Positions 1 through 8,605 of a stretch of 64,000 bases of DNA are shown here, one piece after another; positions within the stretch are counted from its first letter, which is position 1; every line of letters begins with the position of its first letter. A program made the translations under genes and the position numbers. A model generated the notes under the pieces. That model ran no database searches. It was not told the DNA's origin and saw only the letters and a program-made list of their open reading frames with translations. The stretch spans positions 62,001 to 126,000 of the forward strand of contig NZ_AYMJ01000003.1 of assembly GCF_000633255.1 (NCBI RefSeq), given 5' to 3'. This stretch comes from Pseudomonas sp. H1h. Its GTDB lineage: Bacteria; Pseudomonadota; Gammaproteobacteria; Pseudomonadales; Pseudomonadaceae.

Positions 1-694
1 TGCCCAGCGTCGGCTCGGGCTGGAAGGTCTGCACGATTTCGCCGAGCTGATTTTCCGTGGCCTGCTGCGCCGAGTATTTCCAGCGGCAGGCGTTGGTGCA
101 GGTGCCCTGATTGGCGTCGCGCTTGTTCATGTAGCCCGACAGCAGGCAGCGCCCGGAGTAGGCCATGCACAGCGCGCCATGAACGAACACTTCCAGCTCC
201 ATGCCTGGCACCTGCTCGCGGATTTCGCCGATTTCCTCCAGCGACAATTCCCGCGAGAGGATGATCCGGCTCAGTCCCTGGTGTTGCCAGAACTCGACGC
301 TTGCCCAGTTCACCGTATTGGCTTGTACCGAGAGGTGGATCGGCATCTGTGGAAAGTGCCGGCGCACCAGCATGATCAGCCCCGGGTCGGACATGATCAG
401 CGCGTCCGGCGCCATCTCGATTACCGGCGCCAGGTCCTTGAGGAAGGTCTTCAGCTTGGCGTTGTGCGGGGCGATGTTGACCACCACGTAGAAGCGCTTG
501 CCCTGAGCCTGCGCTTCGCGAATGCCGAGTGCGAGGTTGGCGTGGTCGAACTCGTTGTTGCGCACCCGCAGGCTGTAACGCGGCTGCCCGGCGTAGACCG
601 CATCGGCGCCGTAGGCGAAGGCGTAGCGCATGTTCTTCAGGGTGCCGGCGGGGGCAAGCAGTTCCGGGGCGGCGAGGGGCAGGTCGGGGATCAT
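1..694 (-). CDS. trhP: tRNA 5-hydroxyuridine modification protein TrhP (YegQ), U32 family, 5' part
   Basis: The family installs the 5-hydroxyuridine precursor at wobble U34 of tRNAs in E. coli, by a prephenate-dependent route. About 231 N-terminal residues are present; the family is near 450, so the gene runs off the left edge. It opens with an APELLAPAG strand and carries the U32 signature EVFVHGALC followed by YSGRC and a GTCTNAC cysteine pair, consistent with the Fe-S ligands of the family. The start ATG-ATC-CCC puts the protein at the usual family N-terminus; I see no convincing ribosome binding site. The product is cytosolic. Confidence 0.88.
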   Translation of the reverse strand, partial: MIPDLPLAAPELLAPAGTLKNMRYAFAYGADAVYAGQPRYSLRVRNNEFDHANLALGIREAQAQGKRFYVVVNIAPHNAKLKTFLKDLAPVIEMAPDALIMSDPGLIMLVRRHFPQMPIHLSVQANTVNWASVEFWQHQGLSRIILSRELSLEEIGEIREQVPGMELEVFVHGALCMAYSGRCLLSGYMNKRDANQGTCTNACRWKYSAQQATENQLGEIVQTFQPEPTLG

Positions 695-886
695 GGCGGC
701 ATCGGTCGCAAAAGCGCGGCAGGGTAGTGCAGCTGCCATCGTGGAGTATTGATCTGGATCTACCTTTGCGCGGGTCGCGCTGATCTGTGCAGAACAAGCA
801 CAGATCATGTGCCGGTTTCACTGTGTTCGGTGCAGTGCAGGCTTCTTAAGATGGGCGCATCCACTCAACCGAAGCAGGAACATCCC

Positions 887-1573
887 ATGCAGAACTTCAC
901 TCGTCGTTGGCTTGCCGCTTGTGCATTTTCCGGTGTGTTGGCCAGCACCGCAGCGATGGCCGACAACCACCCGACCATTCGGGCGATGTCCGGCGCGACA
1001 ACAGTCGATCATTTGCCGGCCGGCAAATCGGCACTGCTGGTGATCGATTTCCAGAATGAATACTTCAGCGGCAGGATGCCGATCCCGGACGGTGCTGCCG
1101 CCCTGGCGAAAACCCGTGAACTGATCACCTTCGCCGACCGCCACGAAATCCCGGTTTATCACGTACAGCACGTCGCGCCGGCGGGTTCGGCGGTGTTCGC
1201 CATCGATGGCGAGACGGTAAAGTTCCACAAGGACATGCAGCCACGGGCCAGGGATGTGGTGCTGCAAAAGAGCACCGTCAGCGTGTTCGCCAGTACCGAC
1301 CTTGACCAGCAGTTGAAAAAAGCCGGCATCCAGACGCTGATCATTTCCGGCCTGATGACCCACGCTTGTGTAGCGGGTGCGGCACGGGATGCCGCGCCAT
1401 TGGGCTACAACGTGATCGTCGCCGCCGATGCCTCGGCGACCCGCGCCATCACCCGGATCAACGGCGTGTCCATCGACAAGGACTCCCTGCACAAGGCGGC
1501 ACTGGCAGAAGTCGAAGACACCTTCGGCGACGTGCTCAGCACCGAGCAGATTGTGCAGTTGCCAGTGCGCTGA
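887..1573 (+). CDS. Secreted isochorismatase-like cysteine hydrolase
   Basis: The 228-residue protein belongs to the isochorismatase-like hydrolase superfamily (nicotinamidases, isochorismatases and similar amidases). The candidate triad is visible: Asp in LLVIDFQNEYF, Lys in VVLQKSTVSVF and Cys in GLMTHACVAGAA. The first 24 or so residues (RRW, then a hydrophobic stretch ending AAMA-DN) look like a cleavable Sec signal peptide, so it should act in the periplasm, which is unusual for a mostly cytosolic family. The ATG has AGGA eight bases upstream; longer in-frame extensions lack such a site and would bury the signal peptide. It is a single gene and its substrate cannot be inferred. Confidence 0.82.
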   Translation: MQNFTRRWLAACAFSGVLASTAAMADNHPTIRAMSGATTVDHLPAGKSALLVIDFQNEYFSGRMPIPDGAAALAKTRELITFADRHEIPVYHVQHVAPAGSAVFAIDGETVKFHKDMQPRARDVVLQKSTVSVFASTDLDQQLKKAGIQTLIISGLMTHACVAGAARDAAPLGYNVIVAADASATRAITRINGVSIDKDSLHKAALAEVEDTFGDVLSTEQIVQLPVR

Positions 1574-1683
1574 CGGCGTTTGCCGTTCGGCAACTATGCT
1601 CCATGAACAAAGATGGCACTCGCGCGCGCCCCGGCGGACTAAGTTGCGGGGCGTGCGAGACGCCTGACTGACATGGATCGGAC

Positions 1684-2745
1684 ATGAACGAGAAAACCCT
1701 GCAATTCAAATCCCTCACCGTGTTGCTGTTATTGGTGACGGTCGCTTTCATCTGGATTCTGTTGCCCTTCTACGGCGCGGTGTTCTGGGCGGTGATCCTC
1801 GGCATTCTGTTTGCGCCGATGCAACGCCGTTTGCAGCAGAAATTCGGCTGGCAACGCAACCTGACGTCTTTATGCACGCTGGGCATTTGCCTGATCATCG
1901 CGATTCTGCCGGTGATCATCCTCAGCGTGTTGTTGGTCCAGGAAGGCGCGACGCTGTACAACAATATTGAAAGCGGCCAACTGGACATCGGTGCCTATCT
2001 GGCACAGTTCAAACACAGCCTGCCGCCATACTTTCAGCACTTGCTCGACCGCTTCGGCATGGGCGAACTCAACGGGCTGCGCGAGAAAATCGTCAAGGCG
2101 TCGATGCAGGGCAGCCAGGTGCTGGCCACTCAGGCGTTCAGTTTCGGCCAGGGCACGTTCGAGTTCGTGGTCAGCTTCGGCATCATGCTGTACCTGCTGT
2201 TTTTCTTTCTGCGCGATGGCGCCGAACTGGTGCGCAAGATCCGCACCGCCGTGCCGCTGGAGGAGCACCAGAAGCGCCGCTTGCAGCTGAAATTCAATCG
2301 GGTGGTGCGCGCGACCGTGAAAGGCAACCTGGTGGTGGCGGTCACTCAGGGCGCATTGGGCGGGGCGATTTTCTGGCTTCTCGATATCCCCAGCGCGTTG
2401 CTGTGGGCGGTGTTGATGGGCTTTCTGTCGCTGCTGCCGGCAGTGGGGGCGGGGATCGTCTGGGCGCCGGTGGCGGTATACTTCCTGCTCAGCGGGATGA
2501 TCTGGCAGGGCGTGGTGCTGGGGTTGTTCGGGGTCTTCGTGATCGGCTTGGTCGACAACGTGCTACGGCCGATTCTGGTGGGCAAGGACACGCGCATGCC
2601 CGATTACATGATTCTGATCTCGACCCTCGGCGGCCTGGCGGTGTTCGGCCTCAACGGTTTCGTGATCGGGCCGCTAATCGCGGCGCTGTTCATGTCCAGC
2701 TGGGCGCTGTTCATCGAGACCAAACCGAAAGTCCAGTTGCCTTAA
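1684..2745 (+). CDS. AI-2E family (PerM/YdiK-type) transporter
   Basis: The 353-residue inner-membrane protein matches the AI-2E transporter family in length and topology: two hydrophobic helices at the N-terminus, a soluble segment around residues 90-150, then five or six further helices ending in a GFVIGPLIAALF segment. The motif DNVLRPILVG, typical of the family's C-terminal half, is present. Members have been linked to autoinducer-2 export or to sodium/proton transport, so the name says little about the substrate here. Its stop codon overlaps that of the converging small gene within the palindrome TTAA. Confidence 0.82.
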   Translation: MNEKTLQFKSLTVLLLLVTVAFIWILLPFYGAVFWAVILGILFAPMQRRLQQKFGWQRNLTSLCTLGICLIIAILPVIILSVLLVQEGATLYNNIESGQLDIGAYLAQFKHSLPPYFQHLLDRFGMGELNGLREKIVKASMQGSQVLATQAFSFGQGTFEFVVSFGIMLYLLFFFLRDGAELVRKIRTAVPLEEHQKRRLQLKFNRVVRATVKGNLVVAVTQGALGGAIFWLLDIPSALLWAVLMGFLSLLPAVGAGIVWAPVAVYFLLSGMIWQGVVLGLFGVFVIGLVDNVLRPILVGKDTRMPDYMILISTLGGLAVFGLNGFVIGPLIAALFMSSWALFIETKPKVQLP

Positions 2746-2924
2746 GCGTGGAACGGCGCGCTGACGATTTTCTGCGACAGGGCCTGCGCCGCCGGCAGCG
2801 ACGTGAGCGGGCCACTGATCGGCTCGCCGTCGCGCACCAGATACCAGCAGGCGAGCAATCCCGTCGCTCTGAGGGAGGCGGGAACAGCGCTGCCGATAAC
2901 GGACATGATTTGAACCTGGGCCAT
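2742..2924 (-). CDS. Small conserved-type protein, function unknown
   Basis: A 60-residue protein beginning MAQVQIMSVIG. The start is supported by GGAGGT seven bases upstream. It has a central hydrophobic and aromatic patch (GLLACWYLVRDG) and a C-terminal helix-like end (AAQALSQKIV). I do not recognise a domain. It stands alone, converging on the AI-2E permease gene. The strong ribosome binding site and tail-to-tail packing favour a real gene. Confidence 0.6.
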   Translation of the reverse strand: MAQVQIMSVIGSAVPASLRATGLLACWYLVRDGEPISGPLTSLPAAQALSQKIVSAPFHA

Positions 2925-3026
2925 GAAAAGTACCTCCATCAATCTATGGAGCTACCTTATGGATTCGCTGCGCTCAGGGACAATCAACGCTTTCGATAGT
3001 CGTCATTGATAACAGTGAGGACTGTT

Positions 3027-3221
3027 TCAGTCGACAACCTGATCAAGCATGTGCACCACTTCGCGCTCATTGAGCAGGCCCTTGTGTACCAGATTCTCGG
3101 CCAATAGCGAAAGAAACTTGGCGCAGCGATGGCCTTCCAGGTGCTTGAGTTCGGTCAGCGCGCTGTACACCTTGCTTGAGGTGCATAAGCCGACGATGCG
3201 GTGCGGGTTTTGAGTAGGCAT
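3027..3221 (-). CDS. Small protein of unknown function
   Basis: A 64-residue protein starting MPTQNPHRIVG, with AGGA seven bases before the ATG. A longer in-frame extension exists upstream but has no ribosome binding site. The C-terminal half (AKFLSLLAENLVHKGLLNEREVVHMLDQVV) is strongly amphipathic helix, suggesting a small helical domain or protein-protein contact surface. No catalytic or metal-binding pattern is evident. It lies alone between two other minus-strand genes, with about 100 bases of separation from its downstream neighbour. I recall similar short proteins in other pseudomonads but cannot name a family. Confidence 0.62.
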   Translation of the reverse strand: MPTQNPHRIVGLCTSSKVYSALTELKHLEGHRCAKFLSLLAENLVHKGLLNEREVVHMLDQVVD

Positions 3222-3412
3222 ACAGTCGTCCTTGTTGTTATCAACCTGTTGTTTACGGACGGATTCAGATTGCGGTTCCGTCATGACAAATAAATGACCG
3301 TTTTGCGATTTGCCCCCAACGGTCAAGTCCATCATGCCGACTTTAACGGTTCAAACTGTCCCGACAGCGACCTTTACAAGATTTTTTCAGACTTTGCCCG
3401 ACCGACGGTCAT

Positions 3413-3440
3413 AAAAAAGCCCCGCTATAAAGCGGGGCTT
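3413..3440 (-). terminator. Rho-independent terminator of the Pro/Tyr-rich protein gene
   Basis: A ten-base-pair stem (AAGCCCCGCT / AGCGGGGCTT) with a four-base loop. Read on the minus strand it is followed by six T residues, eleven bases beyond the stop codon of the secreted Pro/Tyr-rich protein. Confidence 0.85.
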
Positions 3441-3450
3441 CGTATTGCTG

Positions 3451-3795
3451 TTACCAGCGACCACCGTAGTAGTGCGGGTGGCCGTAGTAACCGCGTGGTG
3501 GGCCGTAGTAAACCGGGCCCGGCACGTAAACCGGTTGTTGCACGTAAACCGGGGCTGGCTGGTAGTAGACCGGTGGCGGCGGCTGTTGCACATAAACCGG
3601 TGCCGGTTGAGCGTAAACAGGCTGTTGCACATAGACCGGCCGGTCCTGATTGATCAATGCCGAGCCGATGATGGCCGAGCCGACAATCGCACCAAATACT
3701 GCCGGACCCTGCCAGCCACCGCCGTGGGCTTCTGCCTGACCTGTGATAGCGAATGCACCAATCAACAAGGCCACGATGGGGAGTTTACGAATCAT
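3451..3795 (-). CDS. Secreted Pro/Tyr/Val-rich repeat protein
   Basis: A 114-residue protein. Residues 1-23 (MIRKLP, hydrophobic core, QAEA) form a classic signal peptide. Residues 30-48 (AVFGAIVGSAIIGSALI) are a glycine-zipper-like hydrophobic segment that could insert in a membrane. Residues 52-105 are a low-complexity tract of variants of PVYVQQP, and the end is rich in Gly, Tyr and His (YYGHPHYYGG). Proteins of this type are usually envelope-associated, but no enzymatic role can be read. It has its own terminator and is monocistronic. Confidence 0.75.
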   Translation of the reverse strand: MIRKLPIVALLIGAFAITGQAEAHGGGWQGPAVFGAIVGSAIIGSALINQDRPVYVQQPVYAQPAPVYVQQPPPPVYYQPAPVYVQQPVYVPGPVYYGPPRGYYGHPHYYGGRW

Positions 3796-4051
3796 GATAA
3801 TTCCTCGGTTCTTCGACCCGGCGTCCGGGCCTGCACCAGGCCCAAAGTTGTCGCGGGGATACTTCTATGACAGCGAAATTCTGAAAATCAGCACAGCCGC
3901 TGGGTAAATTTTGTGTAAGGTCTGTACCGGCTTCTTTACCGGTGGGTCAAAGGGGCACGCGGCCCGTTGCAGACAGGCGCTCATGATCGTTCAGAACCCG
4001 ATGGAATGGCTAACTCCGTCCATCCGAAAGTCCGTTTGAAGGAGAAGTTTC

Positions 4052-4870
4052 ATGCAGATGAATCCCAACAAAGACACCCAGCTGTGCATGTCCCTGTCCG
4101 GGCGCCCGGGGAATTTCGGTCTGCGCTTTCATAACCATCTGTATGAACAGTTGGGCCTGAATTTCTATTACAAGGCGTTCAGCAGTCAGGACCTGTCGGG
4201 TGCCGTGGGCGGAATTCGCGCACTGGGGATTCGTGGTTGCGGCGTGTCGATGCCGTTCAAGGAAGCGTGCATCGCGCTGGTCGATGAACTGGATGCGTCG
4301 GCGGCGGCGATCCAGTCGATCAACACCATCGTCAACACCCAGGGCCACCTCAAGGCCTACAACACCGATTACATTGCCATCGCGCAGTTGTTGGAAACCC
4401 ACGCGGTGTCGCAAGGTACGACGTTCGCCCTGCGCGGCAGCGGCGGCATGGCCAAAGCGGTGGCCAGCGCCTTGCGCGATGGTGGCTACAAAAACGGTTT
4501 GATCGTGGCGCGCAATGAGCGCGCCGGCCGGGCACTGGCGGATTCGCTGGGTTATCGCTGGCAGGCGGAACTGGGCGAAGAACGTCCGCAAATGCTGATC
4601 AACGTCACGCCGGTGGGCATGGACGGTGGGCCGGAGGCGGGGCAACTGGCGTTCGCGCCTGAAGTGATCAAGGCGGCTGACACCGTGTTTGATGTGGTGG
4701 CGATTCCGTCGGAAACGCCGCTGATCGTGCGTGGCCGGGCTGAGGGCAAAAAGGTCATTACCGGGTTGGAAGTGATTGCGATCCAGGCGCTGGAGCAATT
4801 TGTCCTATACACGGGTGTGCGACCGACTGAAGAGCAGTTTGCGGCAGCGGTGGCGTTTGCACGTAGTTGA
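4052..4870 (+). CDS. Shikimate 5-dehydrogenase-like protein
   Basis: The 272-residue protein has the two-domain shikimate dehydrogenase fold. The N-terminal half contains GCGVSMPFKE (active-site Lys) and SINTIVN, and the NAD(P)-binding half begins FALRGSGGMAKAV and contains INVTPVGM. Differences from AroE, such as LCMSLSGRPGNFG in place of the usual GNPIxHS region, resemble the SDH-like subgroup typified by Haemophilus HI0607, which has weak shikimate activity. It is therefore probably not the main aroE. The start is supported by AGGAGAAG before the ATG. It stands alone, followed by a REP doublet. Confidence 0.8.
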   Translation: MQMNPNKDTQLCMSLSGRPGNFGLRFHNHLYEQLGLNFYYKAFSSQDLSGAVGGIRALGIRGCGVSMPFKEACIALVDELDASAAAIQSINTIVNTQGHLKAYNTDYIAIAQLLETHAVSQGTTFALRGSGGMAKAVASALRDGGYKNGLIVARNERAGRALADSLGYRWQAELGEERPQMLINVTPVGMDGGPEAGQLAFAPEVIKAADTVFDVVAIPSETPLIVRGRAEGKKVITGLEVIAIQALEQFVLYTGVRPTEEQFAAAVAFARS

Positions 4871-4894
4871 TTGCGTGTTTGCCGGACTGGCCTC

Positions 4895-4960
4895 ATCGCG
4901 AGCAGGCTCACTCCTGCAATGAAATGCATGGCCCTGTGGGAGCGAGCCTGCTCGCGAAGG
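4895..4960. repeat. REP doublet (REPIN-type)
   Basis: Two inverted copies of the Pseudomonas REP core. The left arm reads TCGCGAGCAGGCTCACTCC and the right arm GTGGGAGCGAGCCTGCTCGC, separated by a short AT-richer spacer. It lies between two unrelated genes. Confidence 0.8.
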
Positions 4961-5049
4961 CCGCAACCCGGTCTCAGATCGGGTTACCTATACTGCGATA
5001 TCAGCAAGCAAAGACTTGCCCCCTCATAAAAACCTGATCGAGGCTCCCC

Positions 5050-5568
5050 ATGCATCCGCCCATCCTCAACCTGCACCAGGTCGAACTCGAACCTTTACCC
5101 GAAGCCCTCGCCCCCGAAGGCGAAACCGCGGCTCGTTACCAGCAACGCATGGCCCGCATCGGCCAGCAGTTGGGCGCGCAGAAACTGGGCTATCGGCTGT
5201 ACGCACTGCCGCCGGGCATGCGCGGCAGTCCGTTTCACAGTCATCGGGTCAATGAAGAGATGTTCTATGTGGTGGCGGGCGCGGGCGAAGTGCGCCTGGG
5301 CTCCGAACGCTTCCCGATCCGCGAGGGCGATGTGATTGCCTGTCCGCCGGGCGGCCCCGAAATGGCGCATCAGATCATCAACACCAGTGACGCCGAGTTG
5401 CGTTATCTGGCGGTCAGTACCCAGCAACAGCCGGACATCTGTGAGTATCCGGACTCCAACAAATACGCGGTGATGGACAACTTCAAGGTCGATGCCCAGG
5501 GCAATGCGTCAGGCTTCGTCGCCGTGGCGCGGCTGGCGGATGGGGTGGATTACTGGGATGGCGAATAA
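5050..5568 (+). CDS. Cupin-domain protein
   Basis: A 172-residue single-domain cupin. Motif 1 is visible as FHSHRVNEEMFYVVAGAGEVRLG (His, His, Glu ligands) and motif 2 around GDVIACPPGGPEMAHQIIN (His ligand), so the metal site looks intact. The C-terminal segment CEYPDSNKYAVMD is typical of a cupin subgroup often annotated as sugar- or transcription-related. Substrate and reaction cannot be assigned. It is a single gene flanked by REP doublets on both sides. Confidence 0.8.
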   Translation: MHPPILNLHQVELEPLPEALAPEGETAARYQQRMARIGQQLGAQKLGYRLYALPPGMRGSPFHSHRVNEEMFYVVAGAGEVRLGSERFPIREGDVIACPPGGPEMAHQIINTSDAELRYLAVSTQQQPDICEYPDSNKYAVMDNFKVDAQGNASGFVAVARLADGVDYWDGE

Positions 5569-5581
5569 TCCGTAGATCCCA

Positions 5582-5670
5582 TGCAGGCGTGAGCCTGCCC
5601 GCGATGGCGGCTTGTCAGGCAATGAATTTTTGAATGAGCCACCGCAATCGCGAGCAGGCTCACGCCTACA
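5582..5670. repeat. REP doublet, degenerate
   Basis: Two diverged inverted REP arms (GCGTGAGCCTGCCCGCGA and TCGCGAGCAGGCTCACGC) about 40 bases apart, in the space between the converging cupin and yceH genes. Confidence 0.7.
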
Positions 5671-5683
5671 AGGGATTGTGGTG

Positions 5684-6328
5684 CTATTCGAGGCGGGCCA
5701 GGCGCTCTTCCAGCGCGGCGATCCGTGCTTCCAGCTCCTCGATGCGCTCGACCGAAACACCGCCGCTCGCGCGTTCCCCGGGATTGTGCCGCGCCGCCAG
5801 AATCGCCTCGATGTCCGCCGGATCGCCCAGTGCATGGGTGTAGCGGTCTTCACGCTGACCGGCCTGACGCGGGATCAACACCGCGAGCCCGCGCGCGATC
5901 AGGCGCTCAAGCTGATGCACCACTTGTTCGGCATCTTCGAAATCATGCATGCGCCCGCTGCGGGTCAGCAGTTCGTTGACCGTCTGCGGGCCGCGCAGAA
6001 ACATCAGCCCGGTGAGAATCACCTGGGCCGGTACCAACTCCAGCGCCTTGTCGATCTTGTGCTCCCAGCGATCAGCGCGACTGCCCATGACAAGCTTGGT
6101 GTAACCGTGGCTCTCCAGCGCCCGCAGGCTCTGGCCGACCTGGCCCTGCGTCAGGTTCATCACCGGTTCGCGGCTGGTTTTCTGATTGCAGGCCAGCACC
6201 AGTGCGTTGAGGGTCAGCGGGTAGGTTTCCGGGCTGGTGGCCTGTTTTTCGATCAGTGAACCCAGAATGCGGATTTCCGTGGCGTTGAGCCGTGGTTCGT
6301 CGGTGATGGTTTCAAGTTCGGTGGTCAT
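5684..6328 (-). CDS. yceH: YceH/UPF0502 (DUF480) family protein
   Basis: A 214-residue cytosolic protein of the DUF480 family. The opening [26 protein letters not shown] and the following [10 protein letters not shown] are family hallmarks. The fold is known as a tandem winged helix, suggesting DNA binding, though no regulatory role is established. The C-terminal 30 residues ([22 protein letters not shown]) form a clear heptad coiled coil, likely a dimerisation element. It is a single gene on the minus strand. Confidence 0.85.
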   Translation of the reverse strand: MTTELETITDEPRLNATEIRILGSLIEKQATSPETYPLTLNALVLACNQKTSREPVMNLTQGQVGQSLRALESHGYTKLVMGSRADRWEHKIDKALELVPAQVILTGLMFLRGPQTVNELLTRSGRMHDFEDAEQVVHQLERLIARGLAVLIPRQAGQREDRYTHALGDPADIEAILAARHNPGERASGGVSVERIEELEARIAALEERLARLE

Positions 6329-6453
6329 CGCGCGTTCCCTCTGCAGTCGAAGGCGCCTAGCCTAATCCTTGGCTAACAAAAGGCAAGCCGTGTGGTCATC
6401 AAGCATGGCTATAATCGCCTCCACGTTCCACCCAGCCACCACACGAGACTGCC

Positions 6454-6963
6454 ATGACCATTTCCCTGTACGCCGCATCCGTCCCGGTTTTTCAACAAAT
6501 GCTCAACGCCCTGAGCGATGTCCTGAAAAAGGCTGAAGCCCACGCCACCGAGAAAAACATCGACCCGAACGCCTTCCTGCAAGCGCGCCTGTACCCGGAC
6601 ATGTTCCCGCTGGTGCGCCAGGTACAGATCGCCGTCGACTTCGCCAAGGGCGTTTCTTCGCGTCTGGCCGAAGTCGAGATCCCGAAATATGACGACACCG
6701 AAACCACCTTCGCCGAGCTGCAGGCGCTGATCGCCAAGGTCCTGGCCTACATCGGCGAGATCAAGCCCGAGCAGATCAACGGCAAGGAAGGCATCGAGAT
6801 CGTTACCCGTCCGGGCACCCCGAAAGAAAAGCGCTTCAGCGGCCAGGCTTACCTGCTGAGCTACGGTCTGCCGCAGTTCTTCTTCCACGTCACCACCACT
6901 TACGCGCTGCTGCGTCACAACGGTGTTGAAGTGGGTAAACGAGATTTCATGGGCGCGTACTAA
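6454..6963 (+). CDS. DUF1993 family protein
   Basis: A 169-residue protein of the DUF1993 family. It starts MTISLYAASVPVFQQML and contains the conserved RLYPDMFPLVRQVQ block and a C-terminal FFFHVTTTYALLRHNGV stretch with the conserved histidines. The fold is a four-helix bundle of the DinB/YfiT type, and the histidines could bind metal. Function is unknown. It is monocistronic, followed within 20 bases by a strong bidirectional terminator. Confidence 0.85.
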   Translation: MTISLYAASVPVFQQMLNALSDVLKKAEAHATEKNIDPNAFLQARLYPDMFPLVRQVQIAVDFAKGVSSRLAEVEIPKYDDTETTFAELQALIAKVLAYIGEIKPEQINGKEGIEIVTRPGTPKEKRFSGQAYLLSYGLPQFFFHVTTTYALLRHNGVEVGKRDFMGAY

Positions 6964-6982
6964 AACACCCGGCAACAAAAAA

Positions 6983-7015
6983 GCCCGCCAAGGTTTGCGC
7001 CTTGGCGGGCTTTTT
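6983..7015. terminator. Bidirectional terminator between the DUF1993 gene and sstT
   Basis: An 11-base-pair perfect stem (GCCCGCCAAGG / CCTTGGCGGGC) with a six-base loop, preceded by A6 and followed by T5, so it can serve both converging genes. Confidence 0.9.
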
Positions 7016-7037
7016 CATTTCCCGTGCGGGACGGCGG

Positions 7038-8270
7038 TTATGCGGTGCGTTGGGCTTTCGCTTCTTCGCCCAAGCAAGCCGCAGCGGTAAACAGCACGTC
7101 GGTAGAGGAGTTCAGCGCGGTTTCAGCCGAATCCTGCAGCACACCAATGATGAAACCAACCGCCACCACCTGCATGGCGATTTCGCTCGGGATGCCGAAT
7201 AGGCTGCACGCCAGCGGGATCAGCAGCAGCGAACCGCCGGCCACGCCCGAGGCGCCACAGGCGCAGATCGCGGCGACGAGGCTGAGCAGGATCGCGGTCG
7301 GAATGTCCACGGCAATGCCCAGTGTGTGTACGGCGGCCAGGGTCAGCACGGTGATGGTGATTGCCGCGCCGGCCATGTTGATGGTCGCGCCGAGCGGGAT
7401 CGAGACCGAATAGGTGTCTTCGTGCAGACCCAGACGCTTGCTCAGTTCCAGGTTGACCGGAATGTTCGCCGCCGAGCTGCGGGTGAAGAACGCGGTGATG
7501 CCACTCTCGCGCAGGCACTTGAGGGTCAGCGGGTAAGGGTTGCGGCGCAGTTTCCAGAACACGATCAGCGGGTTCATTACCAGCGCCACGAACAGCATGC
7601 AGCCCAGCAAAACCGCCAGCAGGTGCGCGTAACCGATCAGCGCGCCGAAGCCCGAGGTGGCGAGAGTCGAGGCCACCAGGCCGAAAATCCCCAGCGGAGC
7701 AAAGCGAATCACCACGCGTACGATCAGCGTCACACCGTTGGACAGGTCGCCGACCACTTCACGCGTGGTGTCGCCGGCATGGCGAATGGCGACGCCCATG
7801 CCGATCGCCCAGGCCAGAATGCCGATGAAGTTGGCGTTCATCAGCGCGCTGACCGGGTTATCGACCACGCTCAGCAACAGGCTCTGCAGGACTTCAGCGA
7901 TACCGCCCGGCGCCGTCACTGCCACGTTGTCGGTGGACAGCACCAGGTGAGAAGGGAATGCCATGCTGGCGACAACCGCGACCACGGCCGCCGCGAAGGT
8001 ACCGAGCAAGTACAGGAACAGAATCGGCCGGATGTGGGTTTCCTGACCGTGCTTATGGTTGGCAATCGAGGCCATCACCAGCACAAACACCAGAATCGGT
8101 GCCACGGCTTTCAGCGCCGAGACAAACACTTTGCCGATGAACGCCGAGCCTTTCGCCGCTTCCGGGGTGAACAGCGCCAGAGCGATGCCGGCAATCAGGC
8201 CGATCAGGATCTGCGTGACCAGGCTGAGATTTTTCAGGCGTTGCAATAGAGAAGGGGATGAAGCGGTCAT
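7038..8270 (-). CDS. sstT: Serine/threonine:Na+ symporter SstT
   Basis: A 410-residue inner-membrane transporter of the DAACS (sodium:dicarboxylate) family that imports serine and threonine with Na+. The eight-helix and two-hairpin family pattern is followed. SstT-type signatures include [17 protein letters not shown] in the serine-rich HP1 region, [17 protein letters not shown] in TM7, and [18 protein letters not shown] in HP2. Length matches the E. coli protein (414). It is transcribed alone. Confidence 0.93.
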   Translation of the reverse strand: MTASSPSLLQRLKNLSLVTQILIGLIAGIALALFTPEAAKGSAFIGKVFVSALKAVAPILVFVLVMASIANHKHGQETHIRPILFLYLLGTFAAAVVAVVASMAFPSHLVLSTDNVAVTAPGGIAEVLQSLLLSVVDNPVSALMNANFIGILAWAIGMGVAIRHAGDTTREVVGDLSNGVTLIVRVVIRFAPLGIFGLVASTLATSGFGALIGYAHLLAVLLGCMLFVALVMNPLIVFWKLRRNPYPLTLKCLRESGITAFFTRSSAANIPVNLELSKRLGLHEDTYSVSIPLGATINMAGAAITITVLTLAAVHTLGIAVDIPTAILLSLVAAICACGASGVAGGSLLLIPLACSLFGIPSEIAMQVVAVGFIIGVLQDSAETALNSSTDVLFTAAACLGEEAKAQRTA

Positions 8271-8605
8271 AACGGCATCTCTGGTTTTTTATAGGGTGCA
8301 AGGTTGCGTGCAGCCGGTGATACATCGGGGGCAGGTCACCGGCACGAACCGAAAGGGTTGGTGCGCTACCAACGGCATTAAACCGGTCGTTGATCTGGGT
8401 GTACGTTTTTCGGGGCGCGGACTTTATCACAGCGTAGGCGTTATCCCTCAGGCCTGTGACGATCTGCCACCCGATTGATCGGCAAGTCGGCAGGTTTGTG
8501 CAAGTCAGCGCTGAAACACTCTGTTAAGATTCGCCATCCTCATTTTAATAGTTGCCAGCGGGCCTTTCGGTCATCGCTGGTGTCGTCGTTTTGCTGGAGT
8601 TGCTC
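8271..8605. other. Divergent intergenic region, sstT / MFS exporter
   Basis: This stretch of about 335 bases has no plausible gene. It must carry the promoters of sstT (leftward) and the MFS gene (rightward). I do not recognise a riboswitch or a clear operator in it. Confidence 0.5.

Noticed and set aside
5612..6259. Long plus-strand open frame over yceH
   Set aside because: It is antisense to a well-recognised DUF480 gene and has His/Arg/Gln-rich composition typical of the shadow of a high-GC gene; no domain and no ribosome binding site.
8552..8605. TTG start adding 18 residues to the MFS exporter
   Set aside because: The downstream ATG has GGAG at a good distance and yields the typical family N-terminus; the TTG has no such site.
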